Part shown: in pieces, positions 46,301 through 54,681 of the stretch
Numbering within the stretch: the stretch's first letter is position 1
Layout: every line of letters starts with the position of its first letter
Assembly (NCBI GenBank): GCA_025454795.1
Contig: JALONT010000020.1
Coordinates: 1 to 56,353, forward strand
DNA: 56,353 bases
Origin: Bacteroidales bacterium
Lineage (GTDB): Bacteria > Bacteroidota > Bacteroidia > Bacteroidales > VadinHA17
Reading direction: 5' to 3'
Position numbers and translations under genes: made by a program
The notes under the pieces: model-generated
What the model was told of the DNA's origin: nothing
What the model saw: only the letters and a program-made list of their open reading frames with translations
The model's database searches: none

Positions 46301-46471
46301 GGAGGTACCGATGGCAAAAAGCTGAAGATAGCCAGACTTAAGAAACTTATTGAAGATGTAGCAGACCTTCCAATGGAGGGTCAGAAAGAAGTAATTACCA
46401 GGTTCTATGACGAATGGAAAGGTAGTTATGATCAGGTAGATGATATTCTTCTGATCGGAGTACGTCTTTAG
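43301..46471 (+). CDS. sensory propeller - SpoIIE/PP2C phosphatase fusion
   Basis: A 1056-residue transmembrane regulator. The signal-like N-terminus (about 8-26) is followed by a two-component-regulator propeller (Reg_prop blades, about 30-640; repeats such as DDNGYLWVGTGTGLSKFDG and DRENNIWIGTRGGGLF), a Y_Y_Y-like domain (about 655-735), one TM (about 750-770), a coiled coil, and a C-terminal PP2C/SpoIIE phosphatase (about 810-1056). Metal-binding acids are in DIVSGDFYW, DATGHGVPGA, FSDGLPDQ and VDDILL. The family dephosphorylates Ser/Thr-phosphorylated partners such as anti-sigma-factor antagonists. Here it would link an outside signal to that output, replacing the histidine kinase of HTCS proteins. 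Its last 4 bp overlap the converging lipoprotein gene. Confidence 0.88.
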   Translation: MEYRVSWKYGISIICCLFILSSFLEGQSFRFKNYGNDSNIPNGFVYTLTQDDNGYLWVGTGTGLSKFDGFNFYDVAFPETSIGRFPSAVLKDKNGTLWFGCNDGTAYYIKDDILQQVKLPNIKTISTLLEGPDGYIYIIPQGGSLFSVNPAKPEQIKKYSFRDDPGIISACFSGTGNLLLGTRENIRICSLEGDSLTIRASVEGLDYFIVQAIHRLRNTETYIIGTNGNGLLLLSLSGDGNRLTRLGDDYPELGNLSIQSISEDTENNLWISTNESGILQIELSAENGTIESFRFFNKNSGLPGNNIKLVFQDIEGNYWIGLFGDGLSVLNSLAFSFFSPGLTPEANNIIYISKIGRNYFLGTPTGYYLFDFDRNKIESFTDLRQKIGKNEIASYYLDRENNIWIGTRGGGLFVKNSGAAIEQFYREGNSSEDYITDIEVYNKNVWLGTLNGVIIIDSKTGNFKGRYNINNGLPHNSINKIYITRDGRAAIATKSDRLYLIDPEEGVITGNAVMYGTTMNEIISFCQTRNGNLWATTAGNGVFEFYGDSLKSITRADMLMSDYCYSILADSSDRIWIGHERGFSRFNRTSGTMRTYGTDFARGGICNPDAIFESAEGIVFIGTNQGLIVYDISKDRKIRYAPFNNINYVTINDTRYPYKSSYTLPYSKRYSIRVNYVGINLRDPEKVYYQTRLENLDNSWSKITKERDVPYSLGDGHYKFNMMSVNEDEMSQDTPVSFELTIKKPFWRTWWFLTSLITVITGVVILIVREREKNQKKLQAYLEKELDARTSVVMKQKGEIELQNIEITDSINYAKRIQTNILPDFSKLKETFSDAFILFRPRDIVSGDFYWFEKLENDKFFLVCADATGHGVPGAFMSMIGSTLLQDIVSRQHISKPSEVLKMLDNQIFSTLNQNVELGVSNDGMDMVACEISIKTRHIRFASAMRPVIIVLGGEPYYIKGNRSSIGGESVIEKYFDDQEYYLNEGDTIYMFSDGLPDQFGGTDGKKLKIARLKKLIEDVADLPMEGQKEVITRFYDEWKGSYDQVDDILLIGVRL

Positions 46472-47001
46472 TTCAACGGAAATTTATATAAGCCATTGAC
46501 AGACAGTGCAATTTCGCACGTTGATTCTGTATTGCTTAAATGATCAGCCCTGTCTTTAACAAAGAAATCGTATATAACAGTATCATTGTCTTCAGGTGGA
46601 TAAAACAGGTAAAGGAAAGTTAAAGTGACGGTCCCTTTTAATATTTTATTCTGAGCCGGGCTTTCCATATAAGGTATCCTGTATGAGTATGGTTTCATAT
46701 AATCATCATCAGGTACAGGAACCATTACTCCACCGGTTTTTCTGAAAAGAACCAGGAACAGATTTGTAGTATCTGTCATTTCTGTTTCAGGTGAAGCAAG
46801 TCCCAGGTCCCCATCACCATCTTCAAAATAAAAATTAAGTCTTCCGCCCTTGCACATATTGCCAAGGATATCAATTGTGTCGAAAACTGCAAAATTTCTG
46901 AATTCAACACGAGGTTCATCAGGCAGCTGCTGTATCTTCCTGCATGCTCCTGAACATAATGCTATTAAAGCTATAAGGACGAAGAACTTCACTTTTTTCA
47001 T
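46468..47001 (-). CDS. hypothetical lipoprotein
   Basis: A 177-residue predicted lipoprotein (IALCSGAC lipobox, Cys19) with a β-rich body and a DGDGDLGL stretch (about 66-73) that resembles a calcium-binding loop. Family not identified; similar short lipoproteins with an F-x-D-x-D-G-D-L-G motif are common in Bacteroidota, function unknown. It follows der by 50 bp on the same strand, so it may be the last gene of the rluB-era-der unit. Its stop codon overlaps that of the converging phosphatase gene. Confidence 0.75.
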   Translation of the reverse strand: MKKVKFFVLIALIALCSGACRKIQQLPDEPRVEFRNFAVFDTIDILGNMCKGGRLNFYFEDGDGDLGLASPETEMTDTTNLFLVLFRKTGGVMVPVPDDDYMKPYSYRIPYMESPAQNKILKGTVTLTFLYLFYPPEDNDTVIYDFFVKDRADHLSNTESTCEIALSVNGLYKFPLN

Positions 47002-47051
47002 AATATTCCCTGCGATAATCTTTTAATGCACAAAAATCACACCAAAATTGG

Positions 47052-48356
47052 TCATTTTTTTCTGAAAAATATCCTGATTGGAACTCCTGTAAACTCAAAC
47101 CGCTCCCTCATCCTGTTCTCTAAATATCTTTTGTAAGGATCTTTTATATACTGCGGAAGATTGCAGAAAAAGGCAAAAGTGGGAGTATGAGTGGGTAGCT
47201 GGGTCACATATTTTATTTTAACATATTTGCCTTTAAGTGAAGGGGGAGGATTCTGTTTTAAAATTTCAAGCATAACATTGTTCAGCTCGGAGGTGGAGAT
47301 CTTTCTTGTTCTGTTTCTGTTCACTGTCTCGATCAGCTCCAGTACCTTATGAATTCTTTGTTTGTTGATGGCTGAGATAAAAAGGATATTGTAATCAGTA
47401 AAGGGAGCTGTCTTCTCCCTTATCATTTTTTCAAAGAACTTCGTTGTGTTGGTCTCCTTCTCAACGAGATCCCATTTATTTACCAGGATAATCATCCCTT
47501 TATTATTCTTTTGAATGAGCGACATTATATTCAGGTCCTGGGCTTCAATTCCCCTTGTCCCATCTATCAGCAGCAGACATATATCTGAATTCTCAATTGT
47601 TCTCACAGCTCTCATGACGGAATAAAACTCAACGTTTTCGCTTACTTTTCCCTTTTTTCGCAGACCTGCAGTGTCGACCAGCAGAAAATCATGCTGAAAT
47701 TTGTTATAGCGCGTAAAAATCGAATCCCTGGTCGTCCCTGCGAGAGGTGTAACAATATTTCTTTCTTCACCCAGCAGGGAATTAACTAATGAAGATTTTC
47801 CGACATTGGGTCTTCCGACAATAGCAATACGCGGAAGCTCAGGGATCGCTTCAGGATTTTCCTCAGGTAAATTTTTGACAACATAATCCAGGAGTTCTCC
47901 GGTGCCGCTGCCGCTGACAGAGCTCAATGCAAAATAGTCCCCAAGACCCAGGCTGTAAAATTCAGTAGCATCTGCCAGTCTTTCATTATTGTCGACTTTG
48001 TTTACGACGACGACCACCTTTTTGTCAATTCTCCTGAGCATCGAAGCTACAGAACTATCGAGTTCATGAATTCCTATGGTTACATCGACCATAAACAAAA
48101 TCAGATCAGACTCTTCGATGGCGAGCAGCACCTGCTTGTTTATTTCCTCTTCAAATATGTCGTCGGATTTTTCAACATAACCGCCTGTATCGATTACTGA
48201 AAAATCAACACCGTTCCATATACACTTGCCATAATTACGGTCGCGTGTGACTCCGCTCATCTCATCGACGATGGCATCACGTGAACCGACAAGCCTGTTG
48301 AAAAGCGTTGATTTGCCTACATTTGGTCTTCCTACAATTGCAACTATTCTGCTCAT
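47052..48356 (-). CDS. der: ribosome-assembly GTPase Der (EngA)
   Basis: A 434-residue GTPase with two tandem G domains needed for 50S ribosome assembly. The first has [15 protein letters not shown] and NKVD; the second has [16 protein letters not shown] and NKWD. A C-terminal KH-like domain (about 350-434) ends in IRIFFRKK. The length is typical. It lies 16 bp after era on the minus strand; the pair of ribosome-biogenesis GTPases is a common arrangement in Bacteroidota. Confidence 0.97.
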   Translation of the reverse strand: MSRIVAIVGRPNVGKSTLFNRLVGSRDAIVDEMSGVTRDRNYGKCIWNGVDFSVIDTGGYVEKSDDIFEEEINKQVLLAIEESDLILFMVDVTIGIHELDSSVASMLRRIDKKVVVVVNKVDNNERLADATEFYSLGLGDYFALSSVSGSGTGELLDYVVKNLPEENPEAIPELPRIAIVGRPNVGKSSLVNSLLGEERNIVTPLAGTTRDSIFTRYNKFQHDFLLVDTAGLRKKGKVSENVEFYSVMRAVRTIENSDICLLLIDGTRGIEAQDLNIMSLIQKNNKGMIILVNKWDLVEKETNTTKFFEKMIREKTAPFTDYNILFISAINKQRIHKVLELIETVNRNRTRKISTSELNNVMLEILKQNPPPSLKGKYVKIKYVTQLPTHTPTFAFFCNLPQYIKDPYKRYLENRMRERFEFTGVPIRIFFRKK

Positions 48357-48372
48357 TTCCAGATGAAATATA

Positions 48373-49251
48373 TTAACGGTAGCCGAACCTTTTAAGCATC
48401 GCTGGTTTGTCTCTCCAGTCTTTCGTTACCTTGACATATAATTCAAGAAAAACCTTTTTTCCGAAAAAATTCTCCATATCAAGTCTTGCTTCAGTACCAA
48501 CTCTCTTCAGCATTGAACCTTTATGTCCGATAATGATACCTTTCTGGCTGTCGCGCGATACATGAATAAGTGCCCTGATCTTTATTATCCGGGGTTCATC
48601 TTTAAAGCTTTCAATTTCTATTTCAACGGAATAAGGCACCTCTTTCTTATAATTTGTGAGGATCTTTTCCCGCAGTATCTCTGAGGCAAAGAACCTCTCA
48701 TATTTATCTGTAAGCTGGTCTTTAGGGAAAAAGGGCTCTCCTTCCGGCAGCTTGTTCAGTATTGCATTGAGAAGAGATTCAATGTTGAATCTATTCAGGG
48801 CTGAAACAGGAATTACGGGAGAACCGGGGAAAGAAGAATACCATGATTCAACTGTTTTTTCAAGATCATTCTGGTTTGAAAGATCGATTTTGTTAACTGC
48901 AATAATTACCGGGATGCCGGATGATTTTATCTTTTCGGTGTATTCTTTCTCTGCGAGAGGCCTTTCGGTAACATCTGTAACATAAAGAATCACATCTGCA
49001 TCGGTAAGTGCGATATTAACAAAACTCATCATGGCTTCCTGGAGCTTATACTGCGGCTTCAGGATACCCGGAGTATCAGAATATATAATCTGAAAATCAT
49101 CTCCGTTAACGATACCCATTATGCGATGCCTTGTTGTCTGAGCCTTGGATGTGATTATGGAAAGCTTTTCTCCAACAAGAGCATTCATTATCGTGGATTT
49201 CCCGACATTGGGATTTCCCAGTATATTTACGAAACCTGATCTGTGATTCAT
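48373..49251 (-). CDS. era: GTPase Era
   Basis: A 292-residue GTPase acting in 16S rRNA maturation and 30S assembly. The N-terminal G domain has [20 protein letters not shown] and NKID; the C-terminal KH domain (about 205-292) has [13 protein letters not shown] for RNA binding. Length is normal. It lies 9 bp after the pseudouridine synthase gene and 16 bp before der, in one minus-strand unit. Confidence 0.97.
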   Translation of the reverse strand: MNHRSGFVNILGNPNVGKSTIMNALVGEKLSIITSKAQTTRHRIMGIVNGDDFQIIYSDTPGILKPQYKLQEAMMSFVNIALTDADVILYVTDVTERPLAEKEYTEKIKSSGIPVIIAVNKIDLSNQNDLEKTVESWYSSFPGSPVIPVSALNRFNIESLLNAILNKLPEGEPFFPKDQLTDKYERFFASEILREKILTNYKKEVPYSVEIEIESFKDEPRIIKIRALIHVSRDSQKGIIIGHKGSMLKRVGTEARLDMENFFGKKVFLELYVKVTKDWRDKPAMLKRFGYR

Positions 49252-49260
49252 CTCACCTGA

Positions 49261-50055
49261 TTAAAACATACCACGTTTCAGCATAATCACTTCCTTTTCG
49301 GAAAGAAATCTCCATTTGCCCCTCTGGACATTTTTCTTTGTAAGTCCGGCGAAATAGACTCTGTCGAGTTTTTTGACTTTATAACCAAGTGTTTCAAACA
49401 TCCGCCTGATTACCCTGTTTTGTCCCGAATGAAGCTCTATTCCTATCTGTGACTTATCTGCAGGGTCGGCGTATGATACTGCATCAGCTGCCACATTCAC
49501 TCCATCAAGCTCGATTCCTTCGGTGAGTTTGAAAAGGTCGTTTTGTGTTACAGGGTTATCAAGAAAGACATGGTAAATCTTCCTTCTTTTATATTTAGGG
49601 TGTGTGAGCCGGCCTGTAAGATCCCCATCATTGGTAATAAGCAAGACCCCTGTCGTCTCCTTGTCAAGTCTTCCGACCGGGTAGACCCTTTCAGTAAATG
49701 AATCACCCAGAAGATCGATAACAGTATGTTCAGCATGCGGATCTTCTACTGTTGTGACATACCCTTTAGGTTTATTCATAAGAATATAAACTTTTTTCTC
49801 TGCAGCAAGTCTCTTCCCTTTATATCTTACATCGTCATTGTAAGTTACCTTTGTTCCGAGGTCTGTGACCTGCTTCCCGTTGACAGAAATGAATCCTTTC
49901 TGAATTAGTTCATCAGCTTCTCTGCGGGAACATATACCGCTGTTAGCAATAAACCGGTTAAGTCTGATATTTTCAGGTGCGGAACAGGAACTTTTTTGTC
50001 GTTCAGGTCTGATATATTTTCCGGTACTTTTGCTCCCGGATCGTCTGTATTCCAT
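49261..50055 (-). CDS. RluB/RsuA-family rRNA pseudouridine synthase
   Basis: A 264-residue pseudouridine synthase. A basic N-terminal tail (about 1-28) precedes an S4 RNA-binding domain (about 30-80, RLNRFIANSGICSRREADELI) and a catalytic domain with YPVGRLDKETTGVLL, where the Asp in RLD is the nucleophile, then GQNRVIRRMFETLGY. It resembles the RluB/RluF/RsuA group; RluB of 23S rRNA is the likeliest assignment but the target base cannot be fixed from sequence. First gene of the unit with era and der, with a -7 element at 50076-50083. Confidence 0.92.
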   Translation of the reverse strand: MEYRRSGSKSTGKYIRPERQKSSCSAPENIRLNRFIANSGICSRREADELIQKGFISVNGKQVTDLGTKVTYNDDVRYKGKRLAAEKKVYILMNKPKGYVTTVEDPHAEHTVIDLLGDSFTERVYPVGRLDKETTGVLLITNDGDLTGRLTHPKYKRRKIYHVFLDNPVTQNDLFKLTEGIELDGVNVAADAVSYADPADKSQIGIELHSGQNRVIRRMFETLGYKVKKLDRVYFAGLTKKNVQRGKWRFLSEKEVIMLKRGMF

Positions 50056-50075
50056 TTCATCAGTTAATCAGGCTG

Positions 50076-50083
50076 CAAAGGTA
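50076..50083 (-). promoter_or_regulatory. -7 element for the rluB-type/era/der unit
   Basis: Minus-strand TACCTTTG followed by C is an exact TAnnTTTG match, 20 bp upstream of the start at 50055. It is the same octamer as at the aminotransferase promoter. No TTG at -33 spacing was found. Confidence 0.5.
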
Positions 50084-50151
50084 TAATTATTTGGCAATTT
50101 ATGATTTAATGATTTTTTTGCACCTTTACAGGTCTAAAAAAAATCATTCAA

Positions 50152-51531
50152 ATGACACTTATCAAATCAATTTCCGGGATACGGGGAACGATAGGAGGGA
50201 AACCGGGTGAAAGTCTGTCACCTGTTGATATCATAAAGTTCAGTGCTGCCTATGGAACCTGGATAAGAAAAAGAAATAATAGGGACATTAAGGTGGTTGT
50301 TGGCCGTGATGCCCGAAAATCGGGACCTATGGTGAACGGACTTGTGATCTCATCTTTACGTAGTATTGGGATAGATGTAATTGACCTGGGAATGGCTACC
50401 ACTCCGACTGTCGAGATTGCTGTAACAGGGACCGGTTCGCAGGGAGGAATAATTATTACAGCAAGCCATAATCCTGCGAACTGGAATGCACTTAAGCTTT
50501 TGAACGAGAAGGGAGAATTCCTTTCCGCACATGACGGCGAGGAGGTTCTTGCACTTGCAGCAAATGAGAAATTTGAGTTTGTGATGACTGAATCAGAGGG
50601 GAACCTCGTAACTGATGATACCTGGCATCAAAAGCATATCAATAAGATACTTGACCTTGAACTTGTAGATGTTAAAGCCATAAAAAAGGCAGGATTTACT
50701 GTAGCGGTTGATTGTATTAACTCAGTAGGAGGAATTGCTGTTCCTCTCTTACTTAAATCGCTGGGAGTAAAAAAAGTGATCGGACTTAATACAAATCCTG
50801 ACGGAAATTTCGCTCATAATCCTGAACCGCTGCCCGAGAATCTTAAAGATATCTCGGCTCTTGTTGTAAAAGAGAATGCTGATCTTGGATTTGTTGTCGA
50901 TCCGGATGTGGACCGTCTGGCGATAATTTGTGAGGATGGATCTATGTTTGGTGAGGAATATACCCTTGTGGCAGTATCAGATTATATCCTGAAACATACT
51001 CCCGGAAGCACTGTATCCAATCTCTCCTCAACAAGGGCATTGAAAGATGTCAGCGAAAAATACGGATGCAGTTACTATTCGTCAGCGGTGGGAGAGGTCA
51101 ATGTTGTTGAGACGATGAAGAGGAAGAATGCCGTTATCGGAGGTGAAGGTAACGGAGGTGTGATATATCCGGCTTTTCATTATGGACGCGATGCACTTGC
51201 AGGTATTGCACTGTTCCTGACACATCTTGCAAAAAGCAGTTTGAAATGCTCAGTGATACGGTGTCAATATCCGGATTACTTTATTGCAAAGAAAAAAATG
51301 GTGCTTGAACCGAAAATGGATTTCATTGAAATTTCAAATGCCATAAAAAAAGAATTCTCCGGTTTTAATATTGATGAAAGAGACGGATTGAGAATTGATT
51401 TAAACGACGGCTGGGTGCAGATCCGTAAATCGAACACCGAAGCCATCATAAGGATATATGCCGAAAGCAAGGCAATCCGGGATGCCGGTCTCCTTGCTGA
51501 AAGAGTCATGGAGATTGTTAAAAAACACTAA
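50152..51531 (+). CDS. glmM: phosphoglucosamine mutase (GlmM-like phosphohexomutase)
   Basis: A 459-residue α-D-phosphohexomutase. It has the N-terminal SGIRGTIGG substrate loop, the active phosphoserine loop TASHNPANWNALKL, the magnesium loop DPDVDR, the sugar-specificity loop GGEGNGG, and a C-terminal phosphate-binding RKSNTEAIIRIYAE. In Bacteroidota this type is usually GlmM, making GlcN-1-P for UDP-GlcNAc and hence peptidoglycan, but the specificity loop also permits phosphomannomutase or phosphoglucomutase activity. It is divergent from the rluB-type unit. Confidence 0.88.
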   Translation: MTLIKSISGIRGTIGGKPGESLSPVDIIKFSAAYGTWIRKRNNRDIKVVVGRDARKSGPMVNGLVISSLRSIGIDVIDLGMATTPTVEIAVTGTGSQGGIIITASHNPANWNALKLLNEKGEFLSAHDGEEVLALAANEKFEFVMTESEGNLVTDDTWHQKHINKILDLELVDVKAIKKAGFTVAVDCINSVGGIAVPLLLKSLGVKKVIGLNTNPDGNFAHNPEPLPENLKDISALVVKENADLGFVVDPDVDRLAIICEDGSMFGEEYTLVAVSDYILKHTPGSTVSNLSSTRALKDVSEKYGCSYYSSAVGEVNVVETMKRKNAVIGGEGNGGVIYPAFHYGRDALAGIALFLTHLAKSSLKCSVIRCQYPDYFIAKKKMVLEPKMDFIEISNAIKKEFSGFNIDERDGLRIDLNDGWVQIRKSNTEAIIRIYAESKAIRDAGLLAERVMEIVKKH

Positions 51532-51643
51532 ATTATTCCAGACCCCGGAATAAAAACATCGGGGGAAGTGTCTTAAAATCATAAAACAGAAACCTCCGGT
51601 GTTAAATATTGTTAATTAAAACATTAAGAATTTTCCTTTTAAA

Positions 51644-51651
51644 TACTTTTG
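51644..51651 (+). promoter_or_regulatory. -7 element for the export operon
   Basis: TACTTTTG matches TAnnTTTG and lies 38 bp before the preferred adaptor start at 51690. It also argues against the in-frame upstream ATG at 51609, which would precede the promoter. The TTG at 51609-51611 is too far upstream for a -33 element. Confidence 0.45.
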
Positions 51652-51689
51652 TGACAGCTTGTTCCGGGGAAAATAAATTAATAAATCTG

Positions 51690-53216
51690 ATGAAAAGAAC
51701 AATTATCATTTCCGCAGTTGTAGTATTAGCGGCGATCATAACCCTGATCGTAATCAACAAATTAACCTCTAAAAAAGATATTGCAAATCTGTATACTGAG
51801 GCACAGAAGGGCCAGTTTGATATTGTGGTTACAACAACCGGAGAATTACAGGCAGAAAAATCGACCGATATTTATGGCCCTGAATTTAACCAGAGCAGGA
51901 ATATAAGGGCAATGGATATTAAGATAACTGACCTGGTCCCGGAAGGTACGGAAGTAATAGCCGGGGATTATGTTGCAACACTCGACAGAACATCATTTGA
52001 CAACAGTCTCAAAGACGAACTTGAAAGGCTTACTACATACGAGACCAATCTTGAGGTAAAGATCCTTGATACTGCAGTTACACTTAGTAACCTTAGGGAT
52101 AATATTAAAAACCTGCGTTTTACGGTGGAAGAGGCTGCAATAACACTTCAGCAATCGAAATATGAACCTCCGACAACAATCAGGCAGGCAGAGATATCCC
52201 TTGATAAGGCGAACCGGTCACTCGAGCAATCTGTAAGAGGCTATTCTCTCAGAGTTGAACAGGCAAGATCTGATATGAGAAACATCAAGACCCAGCTGGC
52301 AGAACAACGTCAGAGAGTTACTGACCTTCAGACTGTTCTTTCAAAGTTTATAATTAAGGCCCCTGCTTCAGGGATGGTAATATATAAAAGAGACAGGACG
52401 GGTAACAAAAGAAAGGTCGGCTCTTCAATCAGCCCATGGGATAACGTTGTTGCAACCCTACCTGATATGTCATCCATGATTTCGAAAACATACGTGAATG
52501 AGATAGATGTAAGCAAAGTCAAATCGGGTCAGAGAGTTGAAATTGCTGTGGATGCGTTTCCGGAAAAGAAATACACTGGGGCTGTGACAAGTGTCGCCAA
52601 CATTGGAGAACAGCTTCCGAATGCCGATGCAAAAGTGTTTGAAGTACTTATTAAAGTCGATCAGTCAGACCCTATCCTGAGGCCGTCAATGACAACCGCG
52701 AACAAGATAATAACCAAAACTATTAATGATGTAATCTATGTACCTCTTGAATGTGTTCAGGCAGGTGCCGACAGTGTCCCGTTTGTATTTATGAAAAACG
52801 GTACCAGGCAGGTTGTCGTTCTTGGCGAATCGAATGAAAATAATGTTGTTGTGGAACAAGGCCTTGAACCGGGCGCAATGTTATATCTGAATACTCCTGA
52901 AGAACCTGAAAGATTTACAAAACTGCAGGGGGAGGATCTCATAACCGTGATTAAGGAGAAGGAAAAGGCAAAAAGTGACACTGAACGTCAGTCAAATGAT
53001 CATGCCAATCAGAGGAACTCTGGCGGCAGAGGCGGATTCAGAGGAGAAATGACTCCCGAAATGATGGAGCAGTTTAAGAAAATGAGACAGAATGGACAGA
53101 TGGACACGGCAGCTCTGCGCAAATTCCGGCAGATGAGAAATAACAACCAGCAGGGAGGACAACGAGATACTACCGCAAGACGAAGAAACACAAGGCCGGC
53201 AGGTACACAGCAGTAG
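51690..53216 (+). CDS. HlyD/MacA-type periplasmic adaptor of an export system
   Basis: A 508-residue membrane-fusion protein. One N-terminal membrane segment (about 4-23) is followed by a lipoyl/barrel-sandwich half-motif, a long coiled-coil hairpin (about 110-220, rich in R, Q, E and L), the second lipoyl half (FIIKAPASGMVIYKRD), a β-barrel domain (ISKTYVNEIDVSKVKSGQ) and a membrane-proximal domain. It should bridge the permease and the TolC-type channel encoded next. The last 65 residues are a low-complexity tail rich in G, R, Q, N and M, not usual for the family. The ATG at 51690 is preferred because the longer N-terminus would precede the -7 element. Confidence 0.88.
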   Translation: MKRTIIISAVVVLAAIITLIVINKLTSKKDIANLYTEAQKGQFDIVVTTTGELQAEKSTDIYGPEFNQSRNIRAMDIKITDLVPEGTEVIAGDYVATLDRTSFDNSLKDELERLTTYETNLEVKILDTAVTLSNLRDNIKNLRFTVEEAAITLQQSKYEPPTTIRQAEISLDKANRSLEQSVRGYSLRVEQARSDMRNIKTQLAEQRQRVTDLQTVLSKFIIKAPASGMVIYKRDRTGNKRKVGSSISPWDNVVATLPDMSSMISKTYVNEIDVSKVKSGQRVEIAVDAFPEKKYTGAVTSVANIGEQLPNADAKVFEVLIKVDQSDPILRPSMTTANKIITKTINDVIYVPLECVQAGADSVPFVFMKNGTRQVVVLGESNENNVVVEQGLEPGAMLYLNTPEEPERFTKLQGEDLITVIKEKEKAKSDTERQSNDHANQRNSGGRGGFRGEMTPEMMEQFKKMRQNGQMDTAALRKFRQMRNNNQQGGQRDTTARRRNTRPAGTQQ

Positions 53217-53288
53217 AATACGAATCAAACCACCCGACAGAAAACCAGGCAAACAACAGTTAACAGGTAACCCAAAACTTGATATAAA

Positions 53289-54671
53289 ATGTTCAGATTT
53301 ATCTTAAGATATTTCCACGATATAGAGATTGCTGTTGAATCGATCATATCCAACAAGCTGAAATCGATGCTGACAGCACTAGGTATTATTTTCGGAGTGG
53401 CTGCTGTGATCGCCATGCTGGCTATCGGAAAAGGTGCCAAGCAGGAGATCATGGAACAGATGAAAATGGTCGGGGTCAATAATATACTTATTAATCCTGT
53501 GGTGCCCGATAAATCCTCTTCTACTGAAGAGGGTGAAAAACAGCAAAAAAAGTTTTCACGAGGTCTTAATATGCTTGATGTTGAGGCTATCAGGTTAACG
53601 CTGCCTTCAGTAAAAAGGATCAGCCCCGAGATTTCATTTAACTCAACGGCAATGATGAACGGCATTAAATATACAGCTAAACTCGTCGGGGTGTCGAACG
53701 ATTATTTTCACCTGTATAATCTTCCCCTGGTGTCAGGTACATTTTTTAATGCCTACCAGGAGGAGAACGGAATTCAGGTTTGCATAATCGGTGCCAACAT
53801 CAGGGCTAAATTTTTCAGCAAAGTTGATCCTATTGGCCAGTACATAAAATTCAACGGTATATGGCTGAAAGTTATAGGTGTTCTTCAGAAGACGACAGTA
53901 AGCCTGACAGGTTTCGAGGAAAAAGGAGTGAATGTTTATAACGATAATATTTATATCCCAATACAGACAATGCTTCTCAGATATCAGAACAGAGCACTTG
54001 TAAATACAAAACTGGTATCTGAAGCCTCATCAAGTGTAATGTTGTTCGGTGGAGGCGGAGGCGGAATGTCAAGGGTAATTGTAAGCAGTTCGGATGCAAG
54101 CTCAGATGCTGAAACCAATTATAACCAGCTCGACAGGATAGTTGTCCAGGTAAATGAGACCGAACAGATCAATCCGACAACTGAGGTTTTAAGTCGTATG
54201 ATGACACGCCGTCATACCGGGGTAAAAGACTTTGAGATAACCGTTCCCGAACTGCTTCTGAAGCAGCAGCAAAGGACAAAAGATATTTTCAACATAGTAC
54301 TCGGGGCAATAGCAAGCATTTCCCTGATTGTGGGTGGTATCGGGATCATGAATATCATGTTTGCTTCGGTGATGGAAAGAATCAAGGAGATAGGGACCAG
54401 GATGGCAATCGGTGCAAAGAAGATGGACATCGTTGTTCAGTTCCTGTCCGAAGCAGTACTTATCAGTGTAAGTGGTGGTTTCGTAGGAATATTCCTGGGT
54501 GTTATTATGGCCAAGCTGATAGAGCAGGTAGCCGGGATCATGACTATCGTCTCATTTTTCTCGATATTTATTTCTTTCGGTGTCTCTGCAGCTGTAGGGG
54601 TTATCTTTGGATATTCACCGGCCAAGCGCGCATCTGAAAGAGATCCCATAGAATCATTAAGATATGAATAA
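53289..54671 (+). CDS. MacB-type ABC transporter permease (FtsX family)
   Basis: A 460-residue inner-membrane permease with an N-terminal TM (about 22-45, LTALGIIFGVAAVIAMLAIG), a periplasmic MacB_PCD domain (about 45-320) and three C-terminal TMs, with the conserved ERIKEIGTRMAIGA coupling segment and RASERDPIESLRYE terminus. It lacks the fused N-terminal ATPase of E. coli MacB, and no separate ATPase gene lies in the window. A Gly-rich LFGGGGGGMSR stretch sits in the periplasmic domain. It lies 72 bp after the adaptor and overlaps the ORF of the TolC-type gene, so one export machine is inferred. Confidence 0.9.
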   Translation: MFRFILRYFHDIEIAVESIISNKLKSMLTALGIIFGVAAVIAMLAIGKGAKQEIMEQMKMVGVNNILINPVVPDKSSSTEEGEKQQKKFSRGLNMLDVEAIRLTLPSVKRISPEISFNSTAMMNGIKYTAKLVGVSNDYFHLYNLPLVSGTFFNAYQEENGIQVCIIGANIRAKFFSKVDPIGQYIKFNGIWLKVIGVLQKTTVSLTGFEEKGVNVYNDNIYIPIQTMLLRYQNRALVNTKLVSEASSSVMLFGGGGGGMSRVIVSSSDASSDAETNYNQLDRIVVQVNETEQINPTTEVLSRMMTRRHTGVKDFEITVPELLLKQQQRTKDIFNIVLGAIASISLIVGGIGIMNIMFASVMERIKEIGTRMAIGAKKMDIVVQFLSEAVLISVSGGFVGIFLGVIMAKLIEQVAGIMTIVSFFSIFISFGVSAAVGVIFGYSPAKRASERDPIESLRYE

Positions 54672-54681
54672 AAGATTAGAG

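Noticed and set aside
53225-53665. 146-codon minus-strand frame over the permease start
   Set aside because: It is antisense to a conserved membrane domain; its hydrophobic pattern mirrors that of the permease TM1.
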